The translations under genes and the position numbers were made by a program. A stretch of DNA of 64,000 bases from CAYSCS01 sp964429695 (GTDB lineage Bacteria; Acidobacteriota; Aminicenantia; Aminicenantales; Aminicenantaceae): positions 1-64,000 of the forward strand of contig CAYSCS010000021.1 in NCBI GenBank assembly GCA_964429695.1, read 5' to 3'. The notes under the pieces were generated by a model. It did not search any database and was not told the origin of the DNA. It saw nothing but the letters and a program-made list of their open reading frames with translations. Position 1 is the stretch's first letter. Each line of letters begins with the position of its first letter. Below are positions 55,989-62,628 of this stretch, in pieces.

Positions 55989-57104
55989 TCAGATTCCAAG
56001 TTCAGAGCGGAGGTGGAGATACCTAAGGATGTCACTGCGACAAACTATACCTGTTATTCGATCTCCCTCAAGAACCGGGACTTGATGGACATCTTTGGCC
56101 GTTATCCTCTGCAGAACTCTGTTGCCGTCAGAGTCAGGGGAAACATATTCCAGTTCTTCTTTGGGGACCATGATTTCTTCCACGCTTGTCTCCATCCATC
56201 TTTCCCGCGGTGTTTTCTTAACATCTTCCAAACACACAATTCCCTTTAACTTCCCATTATCTGAAACAAGAAACGCCCTTTCTCTTTTTTTGAGGATATA
56301 GTCATCCACAAGAGCCTGAACAGAAAGGTTACTGGATACAGTCTCAAAATCTCTATTCATGAGGTCACTAGCTTTGACTCCCTTAAGCATGGCCTCTACC
56401 ATCACCTGGTTATATCCCCGTATGGAGGCACTGTGGAGAAACCAGCCGATGAAAATTAGCCAGAATCCCGAAAAATTTGACCGCAGAATCTGAATCAAAC
56501 CGAGAAAAATTATGAAGAAAGCCAGTCCCTGACCGGTTCTTGAGGCAATCCTCGTTGCCTTTCTCAAATCTCCACTGAGTTTCCAAATGACTGAACGTAA
56601 CACCCTGCCCCCGTCCATAGGAAAGCCAGGGAGCATGTTAAACAGGGCAAGGATGGTGTTAATCAGGGTAAGATAAGAGGCAGATGCATAAAGAGGGATA
56701 CTTACTCCTTTAAAAACAAAAGAAATAAAGAGGAAAAACAGGGCAAGCAAAAGGCTTGAAACAGGCCCGCTGAGCGCCAGAGTCAATTCCCGGAGAGGGC
56801 TCTTCGGCTCTTCACTTATTTGAGCAACACCACCCAGGATGAAAAGGGTTATGTTACGAACTTTTTCTCCCTGTCTCAGGGCAATCAAAGAATGAGCTAA
56901 CTCATGTATCAGGACTGAAATAAAGATAAGAAGACTGGTCGTGACTCCAACTAACCAGTAAAGCCTCACCGGCCATCCAGGATAATGCTGCGGGAAATGG
57001 GTCACGGAAAGAACCCAGGTAAAAAGAACAAAAATAATAATCCAGCTTGAATCGATGAAAATATCAATTCCAGAAATTTTTCCTATACGCCATGAATGTT
57101 TCAT
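55989..57104 (-). CDS. site-2 protease (M50) with C-terminal CBS pair
   Basis: 371 residues: six or so membrane helices with the zinc motif HELAHSLIA (HExxH) and the third ligand in MLPGFPMDGGRVLRS (LDG-type NxxPxxxxDG), then two CBS domains (about 235-370) ending ITGIVCRSDILRYLHL. Family members cut membrane-bound substrates within the bilayer; the CBS pair may sense adenine nucleotides. It precedes nrdJ by nine bases. Confidence 0.93.
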   Translation of the reverse strand: MKHSWRIGKISGIDIFIDSSWIIIFVLFTWVLSVTHFPQHYPGWPVRLYWLVGVTTSLLIFISVLIHELAHSLIALRQGEKVRNITLFILGGVAQISEEPKSPLRELTLALSGPVSSLLLALFFLFISFVFKGVSIPLYASASYLTLINTILALFNMLPGFPMDGGRVLRSVIWKLSGDLRKATRIASRTGQGLAFFIIFLGLIQILRSNFSGFWLIFIGWFLHSASIRGYNQVMVEAMLKGVKASDLMNRDFETVSSNLSVQALVDDYILKKRERAFLVSDNGKLKGIVCLEDVKKTPRERWMETSVEEIMVPKEELEYVSPDSDGNRVLQRITAKDVHQVPVLEGDRITGIVCRSDILRYLHLRSELGI

Positions 57105-57180
57105 TTTTTTCCCCTTGAAGAGAGGATGAACCCTCTCAAAATAATTTAATGCGCCTCAGAGATTCTTGTCTTCTGATTTG

Positions 57181-57690
57181 CTAAGGACCGATGTGAAACA
57201 TATCCTGACCGAAATGAAAATTTTCTACATCATAATAGTCTGGAAACTTCTCGAGCAAATCCAATTCTGATTTTATCATAAAGTAGTGACTCCTTTCCAC
57301 CCTGCTCAAATAAATCAAAATCCTTTTGCTATCCCTGTCTTTTATCTTTGTGGCTCCCTTCCGGTAGAAATCCTCTGCTTTCTTTTCTCCCTCCTGAGCG
57401 CAGAGGAAAAGTCCCCTTATTGATGTCTTCTTATCAATCGAAATTCTCAGGGGTTTGAGGAATGACTTTTGAGGTATCTTGAGTTCTATCCCAGGGAACC
57501 TCTGGGAATAAACCCTCTCTAGGAGTCTCCTGTGCTTGATTTCTTCTTTCTCCAGAAATTTCAGCTTTTCCTTTAAAAGCTCATTCTTCACTTTCTCTTT
57601 GAGCGCAGCATAGAGGCCGGAGGCTTCAATTTCTGCACGAATGGCAAGGGCGAGGATTTCACTTGCTTTTAATTTTGGGTCAAAACTCAT
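57181..57690 (-). CDS. ferritin-like/rubrerythrin-type diiron protein
   Basis: 169 residues of four-helix bundle with a carboxylate pattern: AIRAEIEASGLYAALKEKV, KFLEKEEIKHRRLLE, CAQEGEKKAEDFYRKGA and LSRVERSHYFMIKSELDLLE, giving two ExxH-type pairs. There is no rubredoxin domain. Such proteins bind a diiron centre and are linked to peroxide detoxification or iron storage. It lies next to a full rubrerythrin. Confidence 0.85.
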   Translation of the reverse strand: MSFDPKLKASEILALAIRAEIEASGLYAALKEKVKNELLKEKLKFLEKEEIKHRRLLERVYSQRFPGIELKIPQKSFLKPLRISIDKKTSIRGLFLCAQEGEKKAEDFYRKGATKIKDRDSKRILIYLSRVERSHYFMIKSELDLLEKFPDYYDVENFHFGQDMFHIGP

Positions 57691-57715
57691 GGCAAAAGCT
57701 TTTTAAAAATCAAGG

Positions 57716-58219
57716 CTAAAATTCTCTGAATTTCTCTCGGGGTGAACCGCAAACTGGACATTTCTCAGGTGCCTCCCCTTCCACAGTAAAGCCGCATACA
57801 GAGCAGACAAAAATTGGTTGTAAACTTAAGTCTTTTCCTTTTTCCAGATTCTCTTTAGCCTTCTTATAGAAATCAGCATGAACCTTCTCTGCCTCGAGGG
57901 CCCAGTTAATTGTAGTCTCTGCCTGTTTTTCTTTCTGTTCTTTGGCAACTATAAGATATGCAGGATACATTTCCTCCACTTCAAAAATCTCTCCTTCTAT
58001 AGCCTGCTGAACGTTTTCCAGGGTCTTCCCTATCCCAGAGAGAGCCTTCAGGTGATTGAGAGCATGGACCTGCTCTGCAAAAGAATTTGCCCTGAAGAGC
58101 CTAGCGATATTGGGTAGATTCTCCCCCTCTGCCTTCTCAGCAAATGCCAAGTATTTTAGATGTGCCTGGCTTTCTCCAGCAAAAGCGTGGCTTAGGTTTT
58201 CTTGAGTCATCTTTTTCAT
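57716..58219 (-). CDS. rubrerythrin
   Basis: 167 residues: a diiron four-helix domain (AFAGESQAHLKYLAFAEKAE; FAEQVHALNHLKAL; WALEAEKVHADFYKKA) and a C-terminal rubredoxin-like [FeS4] domain with FVCSVCGFTV and CPVCGSP. Reduces hydrogen peroxide in anaerobes. It follows nadA (19 bases), whose [4Fe-4S] cluster is oxygen-sensitive. Confidence 0.95.
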   Translation of the reverse strand: MKKMTQENLSHAFAGESQAHLKYLAFAEKAEGENLPNIARLFRANSFAEQVHALNHLKALSGIGKTLENVQQAIEGEIFEVEEMYPAYLIVAKEQKEKQAETTINWALEAEKVHADFYKKAKENLEKGKDLSLQPIFVCSVCGFTVEGEAPEKCPVCGSPREKFREF

Positions 58220-58238
58220 TTTCTTTCTCCTAATTTTT

Positions 58239-59150
58239 TTATATATTTATCATTCTCTGGATTGAGCCTAATGCTTTCTCTCGAATCTCAGCAGGAACCT
58301 CAACCCTGTGCACCATCTGCTCCAAAGACCTCAACACTTTCTTCAAATTAATCTTCTTCATGTTAGAACATAAAGCTAAATCTTTGGCGGAATAAAATTT
58401 TTTGCTTGGATTTTCCTTTTGCAAACGATAGATGATTCCTGCCTCAGTGCCGATGATGATTTCATTCTTTTCTGTAATCCTCGCTTCTTTAATCATCTGA
58501 CCTGTAGAGAAGACTTTATCTGCTAAATCTATTACTTCGGGACGACATTCAGGATGGACCCAGACTTCTGCATCAGGATGGAGATTCTTTTTCAGTGTTA
58601 TGTGGTTGGCATGGATATTATTGTGGACATAGCAGTATCCGTCCCAGGGTATTATCCTTTTCTTTGAGGTTCGTGAAATGAAGGAAGCTAGGTTTTTATC
58701 GGGGGCAAAAAGAATCTCTTCCTCTTCAAGCGATTCCACTACTCTCGATGCATTAGAAGAAGTACAACATATGTCGCACTCTGCTTTGACCTCAGCCGTG
58801 GTGTTCACATAGCAAACCACTTTCCTTCCCGGATAATTCTTCTTCCATTCCCTCATTTCTTCAGCCGTGATCATTTCAGCCATGGGACACCCTGCATTCT
58901 TATCTGGAATGAGAACCGTCTTGTCTGGGGCAAGAATTGCAGCCGTTTCTGCCATGAAGTGAACCCCACAAAAAACGATGACCTTCGCCTCTACCTGAGC
59001 AGCTTTCTGGCTCAATCCTAAAGAATCACCTATGTAATCAGCAATATCCTGGATTTCTCCGAGTTGATAGTTGTGAGCCAGAATGACCGCATTTCTCTTT
59101 TGCTTGAGTTCCAAAATTTTCTCAACGATTTCTTCTTTGTTCATTTTCAT
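58239..59150 (-). CDS. nadA: quinolinate synthase
   Basis: 303 residues, the short archaeal/bacterial form. The three internally repeated Rossmann-like units are seen, with LAHNYQLGEIQDIADYIGDS, CGVHFMAETAAIL (first cluster Cys), DKNAGCPMAEM, VHPECRPEV (second) and ALCSNMKKINL (third). It condenses iminoaspartate with dihydroxyacetone phosphate using a [4Fe-4S] cluster. The start overlaps the stop of the STAS-like gene by four bases. NadB and NadC are not in the window. Confidence 0.95.
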   Translation of the reverse strand: MKMNKEEIVEKILELKQKRNAVILAHNYQLGEIQDIADYIGDSLGLSQKAAQVEAKVIVFCGVHFMAETAAILAPDKTVLIPDKNAGCPMAEMITAEEMREWKKNYPGRKVVCYVNTTAEVKAECDICCTSSNASRVVESLEEEEILFAPDKNLASFISRTSKKRIIPWDGYCYVHNNIHANHITLKKNLHPDAEVWVHPECRPEVIDLADKVFSTGQMIKEARITEKNEIIIGTEAGIIYRLQKENPSKKFYSAKDLALCSNMKKINLKKVLRSLEQMVHRVEVPAEIREKALGSIQRMINI

Positions 59151-59416
59151 TTTCTTCCTTCTGAATTGAGCATGCTCTGGATGAACAAGGAACAGTTTCT
59201 TTTTCCCACTTGGTCAGAGGAAAATTGATTTATCATCTTAGTCGCCTCTTCATCGAGAAAGCTCACCTTGGAAAAATCGAGAATAACCTTCTTCCCTTCC
59301 CTTATCCCTCTTATTATTACGGAATTTAATTCCCTCACCCATTCCTGGCAGATCTTCCCTTCGAGGTAAAGGACTCTCTTATCTTTCCCCTCTTCTTTCT
59401 CGGTTATCCTCAACAT
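59147..59416 (-). CDS. small STAS-domain-like protein
   Basis: 89 residues. LYLEGKICQEWVRELNSVI then KVILDFSKVSFLDEEATKMI is the strand-helix-strand core of STAS (anti-sigma antagonist) domains, where the loop at SFLDEEA usually carries the phosphorylated Ser; here that position is Asp/Glu. Such a change would mimic the permanently phosphorylated form. The gene is overlapped by nadA (four bases) and follows the TusA-like gene by 19, an odd place for a regulator. No partner kinase or anti-sigma factor is nearby. Confidence 0.7.
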   Translation of the reverse strand: MLRITEKEEGKDKRVLYLEGKICQEWVRELNSVIIRGIREGKKVILDFSKVSFLDEEATKMINQFSSDQVGKRNCSLFIQSMLNSEGRK

Positions 59417-59435
59417 CTCCTAAGCTCACTTAATT

Positions 59436-59669
59436 TTAATCCTTATTCTTCCTCACGAAGACTTTGATTATCTCTCCCTCTTCCTCCATTCCTAAATATT
59501 CATTTCCTGTTTGTCTACACCAGGACGGCATGTCTTCCTTTATTCCTTTATCTGAAGAGATAATCATCAAAACTTCGCCCCTCTTCATTTCCTTGATTTT
59601 TTTTGCAGTCTGAATGATGGGCATGGGACATAATAGACCAAAACAATCGAGTGTTTCATCATGCCTCAT
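59436..59669 (-). CDS. TusA-family sulfur carrier protein
   Basis: 77 residues. LDCFGLLCPMPIIQTAKKIK contains the CPxP motif with the sulfur-accepting Cys. The rest, GEVLMIISSDKGIKEDMPSW, follows the TusA/YeeD fold. It would take a persulfide from the cysteine desulfurase encoded upstream. Position right behind the NifU scaffold fits sulfur trafficking. Confidence 0.9.
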   Translation of the reverse strand: MRHDETLDCFGLLCPMPIIQTAKKIKEMKRGEVLMIISSDKGIKEDMPSWCRQTGNEYLGMEEEGEIIKVFVRKNKD

Positions 59670-59721
59670 GGCCGAAGTTCTCCGTGGCTAGAAAAATCCT
59701 TTAAGCTCGTCATCATTACCC

Positions 59722-60291
59722 TCAAACTCTTACCTTCGTGGCACCACAGTGAGGACATTCTGAAGCGTTTTTACTCATCGGTCTTCCACACTCTTTGCAA
59801 TCCTCGAGTTCAATCTGGCAACTCTTGCAGAAACTTTCTGCACCCTCAAGCGGTCCCTCACAATAAGGACAGTAACACTTTTCATTATTTGTGGCTTCCC
59901 CCTTCTTTTTCTTTTCTTCATCCTTCTTCCTCTGGAGATAATTTTCGATTGCCTTATGTAATGCATCGGCACCGAGGTTTGAACAATGAAGCTTATTCTT
60001 GGGAAGTCCCCCAAGCTCTTCTGCCACACTCTTATTGGTTATCTTCAGCGCCTCCTCAATAGTCTTTCCTTTTGCCATTTCGCTGACCATGCTCGAAACT
60101 GCTATCGCTGCACCACAGCCGAAGGTTTGAAATTTTATGTCCTCTATTCTGTTATCTTTGACTTTTATGTAAAAAGTCATCATATCCCCGCAGACAGGGT
60201 TCCCGACCTGTCCCACCCCATCAGCATCCTTGAGAACACCGACATTCCGTGGATTCTGAAAATGTTCCATGACCTTTTCGCTGTATATCAT
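59722..60291 (-). CDS. NifU/IscU-type Fe-S scaffold with C-terminal zinc ribbons
   Basis: 189 residues. The scaffold domain has all three cluster cysteines: GNPVCGDMM, FGCGAAIAVSS and KLHCSNLGADAL. Then a charged linker (KKDEEKKKKGEA) leads to an extra ~50 residues with four CxxC pairs (CPYC, CKSC, CKEC, CPHC), suggesting two zinc ribbons. These are not part of standard NifU, where the C-terminal part is a ferredoxin and Nfu domain; the Nfu domain is instead encoded separately at 61507. It overlaps the NifS-like gene by four bases. Confidence 0.9.
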   Translation of the reverse strand: MIYSEKVMEHFQNPRNVGVLKDADGVGQVGNPVCGDMMTFYIKVKDNRIEDIKFQTFGCGAAIAVSSMVSEMAKGKTIEEALKITNKSVAEELGGLPKNKLHCSNLGADALHKAIENYLQRKKDEEKKKKGEATNNEKCYCPYCEGPLEGAESFCKSCQIELEDCKECGRPMSKNASECPHCGATKVRV

Positions 60292-61469
60292 TTTTTCCTC
60301 TCCTCAAGATATTGAGTATAAAGGGGAGACATCTTCCTTAGCCTCTCCACTATGGGAGGGAAGATATCAAGAAGATAATTTATATCTTCTTTGCTTGTTT
60401 CTTCAAGAAGGCTAAAAACAACCGAACCCTGTGCAGTGGCATGGTCGAATCCCATGGCAAGAAGAACATGGGAGGCCTTTAACGCTTTTGATGTGCAAGC
60501 CGAACCGCTGGATGCCGACACTCCCTGCATATCCAGGTTGAGGAGCATCGCCTCTCCCTCGATAAACTCCACACAGAAACTCGCATGATGGGGAAGTCTG
60601 AGTTCAGGATGTCCAGTGAGTTGCACATGTTCTACCCTTCGAGGTAGCTCTCTGATGAGTAAATCCCTCAAAAACTTTGCTTTTTCTTCTCTCCCCCTGA
60701 GCTCCCTTAGGGCTATTTCTGCTGCCTGGCCCAAACCTACAATCCCGGCCACATTCTCTGTCCCTGCTCTTCTTCCTTTCTCCTGAATCCCCCCATCAAT
60801 GAGGGGGAGAATTCTTGTTCCTTTTCTCAAATAAAGGGCTCCGCTCCCCTGAGGTCCGTAGAATTGATTTCCCGAAAGGCTTAGGGCATCAACACCAAGC
60901 TCTTCCACATCTACAGGAATGTTCCCCACCGCATCCACAGCATCTGTATGAAAAATTATTCCTTTGCTTCTGCAGATTTTTGAAATCTCAGAGATGGGTT
61001 CTATCGTCCCTACTTCACCGTTGGCAAGCATGATCGAGACCAGTATGGTCTTGGAATTGATTGCCTTATTCACATCTGAAGGGTCAACCAGCCCCCATTT
61101 ATCTACAGGAACCAGAGTAGCATCGAAACCAAGATTCTCAAGAAACTTGAGTGAATGAAGTACAGAGAAGTGTTCGATGGCAGAAACCACGATGTGATTA
61201 CCTTTGGTGCGATGAGCGAGGGCAATTCCTTTCAGGGCAAAATTATTTGACTCAGAGCCGCTTGAAGTAAAATAGACCTCCTCTTCCTTTGCCTTGATCA
61301 AACGAGCCACTTTTTCTCTCGCCTCTTCTATTGCTTCCAGAGCTTGCTGTCCCACAGAGTGAAGGCTCTGTGGATTCCCGAAGTTCTCCCTGAGGTAGGG
61401 AAGCATCGCCTCCACTACCTCGGGATGGACTGGTGTCGCTGCGATGTGGTCGAGATATACCCTTCTCAT
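60288..61469 (-). CDS. NifS/IscS-like protein lacking the usual PLP lysine
   Basis: 393 residues of fold-type I aminotransferase class V. Many landmarks match cysteine desulfurases: FTSSGSESNNFALKG, VSAIEHFSVL (stacking His), SIMLANGEVGTIEPI, FHTDAVDAVGNIPVDV, RRAGTENVAGIVG, and the active-site Cys loop SASSGSACTS. But the segment that should read SxHKxxGPKG reads SLSGNQFYGPQG, so the lysine that forms the Schiff base with PLP is Gln. The Gln of the DAAQ motif is Asp, and an Arg near FSL is Val. Either this is a divergent clade with altered chemistry or it is a partner protein. The DNA codon is CAA. Confidence 0.85.
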   Translation of the reverse strand: MRRVYLDHIAATPVHPEVVEAMLPYLRENFGNPQSLHSVGQQALEAIEEAREKVARLIKAKEEEVYFTSSGSESNNFALKGIALAHRTKGNHIVVSAIEHFSVLHSLKFLENLGFDATLVPVDKWGLVDPSDVNKAINSKTILVSIMLANGEVGTIEPISEISKICRSKGIIFHTDAVDAVGNIPVDVEELGVDALSLSGNQFYGPQGSGALYLRKGTRILPLIDGGIQEKGRRAGTENVAGIVGLGQAAEIALRELRGREEKAKFLRDLLIRELPRRVEHVQLTGHPELRLPHHASFCVEFIEGEAMLLNLDMQGVSASSGSACTSKALKASHVLLAMGFDHATAQGSVVFSLLEETSKEDINYLLDIFPPIVERLRKMSPLYTQYLEERKK

Positions 61470-61506
61470 TTTAGCCCATCCATGTTCTACATCAATCGCA
61501 CTTCTT

Positions 61507-61725
61507 TTAAATTGCTATGACTTCCTTGATTTCTGGAATTTCCTTCTTCAGAAACCTTTCGATTCCCATCTTCAGGGTTATCTGGGACATCGGGCATCCT
61601 CCACAGGCTCCAGTGAGCTTAACTCTGACTACTCCTTCCTTAACATCCACAAACTCCACATTCCCTCCATCTACAGCAAGGGAAGCTCGAATCTTCTCGA
61701 GCGCCTTTTCTATTTTTTCTCTCAT
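61507..61725 (-). CDS. NifU C-terminal (Nfu) domain protein
   Basis: 72 residues. The [4Fe-4S]-binding CxxC appears in LTGACGGCPMSQITLK. The N-terminal KIRASLAVDGGNVEFVDV is the rest of the Nfu fold. These small proteins carry or deliver Fe-S clusters to targets. It stands just upstream of the NifS-like gene. Confidence 0.93.
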   Translation of the reverse strand: MREKIEKALEKIRASLAVDGGNVEFVDVKEGVVRVKLTGACGGCPMSQITLKMGIERFLKKEIPEIKEVIAI

Positions 61726-61767
61726 AAGAATTCCTCCCTAAATTAAATTTTTTTTATTATCACTCTA

Positions 61768-62628
61768 TCATTTAAATTTTTCCATTATTTTCTTTAATTT
61801 CTGTGTTTCAGGGTGCAAATCCTGAAATGCAAGTGAAGTGCGCGACCTTGGTAAGACTAACTCTTCAAAGCTAGGCTTTTCTTCCTCGTAGATAAGACCC
61901 ACCGCAATCTTTTCTTCTCTTGTCATCGCTTTCCAGGCCTTCGTTCTATCTCTTGAATCATGTTGGTTCTCTTCTTCCAGAACAAAAATATTCTCCCTCA
62001 ACCAATCATAGGTATTTATTTTATTTTGTGTCACACACGGGCTCAAGACTTCCACAAGGGCAAATCCTCTATGTTTCAATCCCTTGCGGATCAATTCGGA
62101 GAGCCCTCTCACATTCCCCGAAAAACCCCTAGCGACAAATGTTGCTCCTGAAGCAAAAGCCAGAAGTGGACCATTGAGGGGATTCTCCTGGCATCCATAA
62201 GGAGTAGAAATGGAGATAAAACCTCTTAGGCTTGTGGGAGAAGTCTGCCCTTGAGTGAGAGCATAGATGTGGTTGTTAGCGACGATGTAGGTAATGTCAA
62301 TATTACGACGTGAAGAATGAATCAAATGGGAAATACCGATGGAATAGGCATCGCCATCGCCACTCACTCCCACTACCTTGAGCTCAGGGTTCGAAAGTTT
62401 AATTCCTGTTGCCACAGGAAGCACGCGTCCGTGGAGACCATGAAACCCATAGGATTTAAAATAGCTGTTGAATCTCCCATGACACCCGATGCCCGTGACA
62501 ATGACAAGCCTTTCCGGCTCAATTGCGAGAGAGGAGACGGCTCTTTTGAAAGCAGTGAAGAGGCCATAAAGACCGCATCCCTTACACCAGGTTGGCTGTT
62601 CTAATTGGTATTCCGCAAGCTCTCTCAT
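61768..62628 (-). CDS. korB: 2-oxoacid:ferredoxin oxidoreductase, beta subunit
   Basis: 286 residues from ATG 62628, which overlaps the alpha-gene stop (ATGA); the frame is open to 62706 but the extra part lies inside the alpha gene. PTWCKGCGLYGLF and GIGCHGRF are N-terminal landmarks, VVGVSGDGDAYSIGISHLI with VANNHIYALTQGQTSPTS binds thiamine pyrophosphate (GDG...NN). The enzyme oxidatively decarboxylates a 2-oxoacid to an acyl-CoA, reducing ferredoxin. Which 2-oxoacid is used is not clear from the sequence. Confidence 0.9.
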   Translation of the reverse strand: MRELAEYQLEQPTWCKGCGLYGLFTAFKRAVSSLAIEPERLVIVTGIGCHGRFNSYFKSYGFHGLHGRVLPVATGIKLSNPELKVVGVSGDGDAYSIGISHLIHSSRRNIDITYIVANNHIYALTQGQTSPTSLRGFISISTPYGCQENPLNGPLLAFASGATFVARGFSGNVRGLSELIRKGLKHRGFALVEVLSPCVTQNKINTYDWLRENIFVLEEENQHDSRDRTKAWKAMTREEKIAVGLIYEEEKPSFEELVLPRSRTSLAFQDLHPETQKLKKIMEKFK

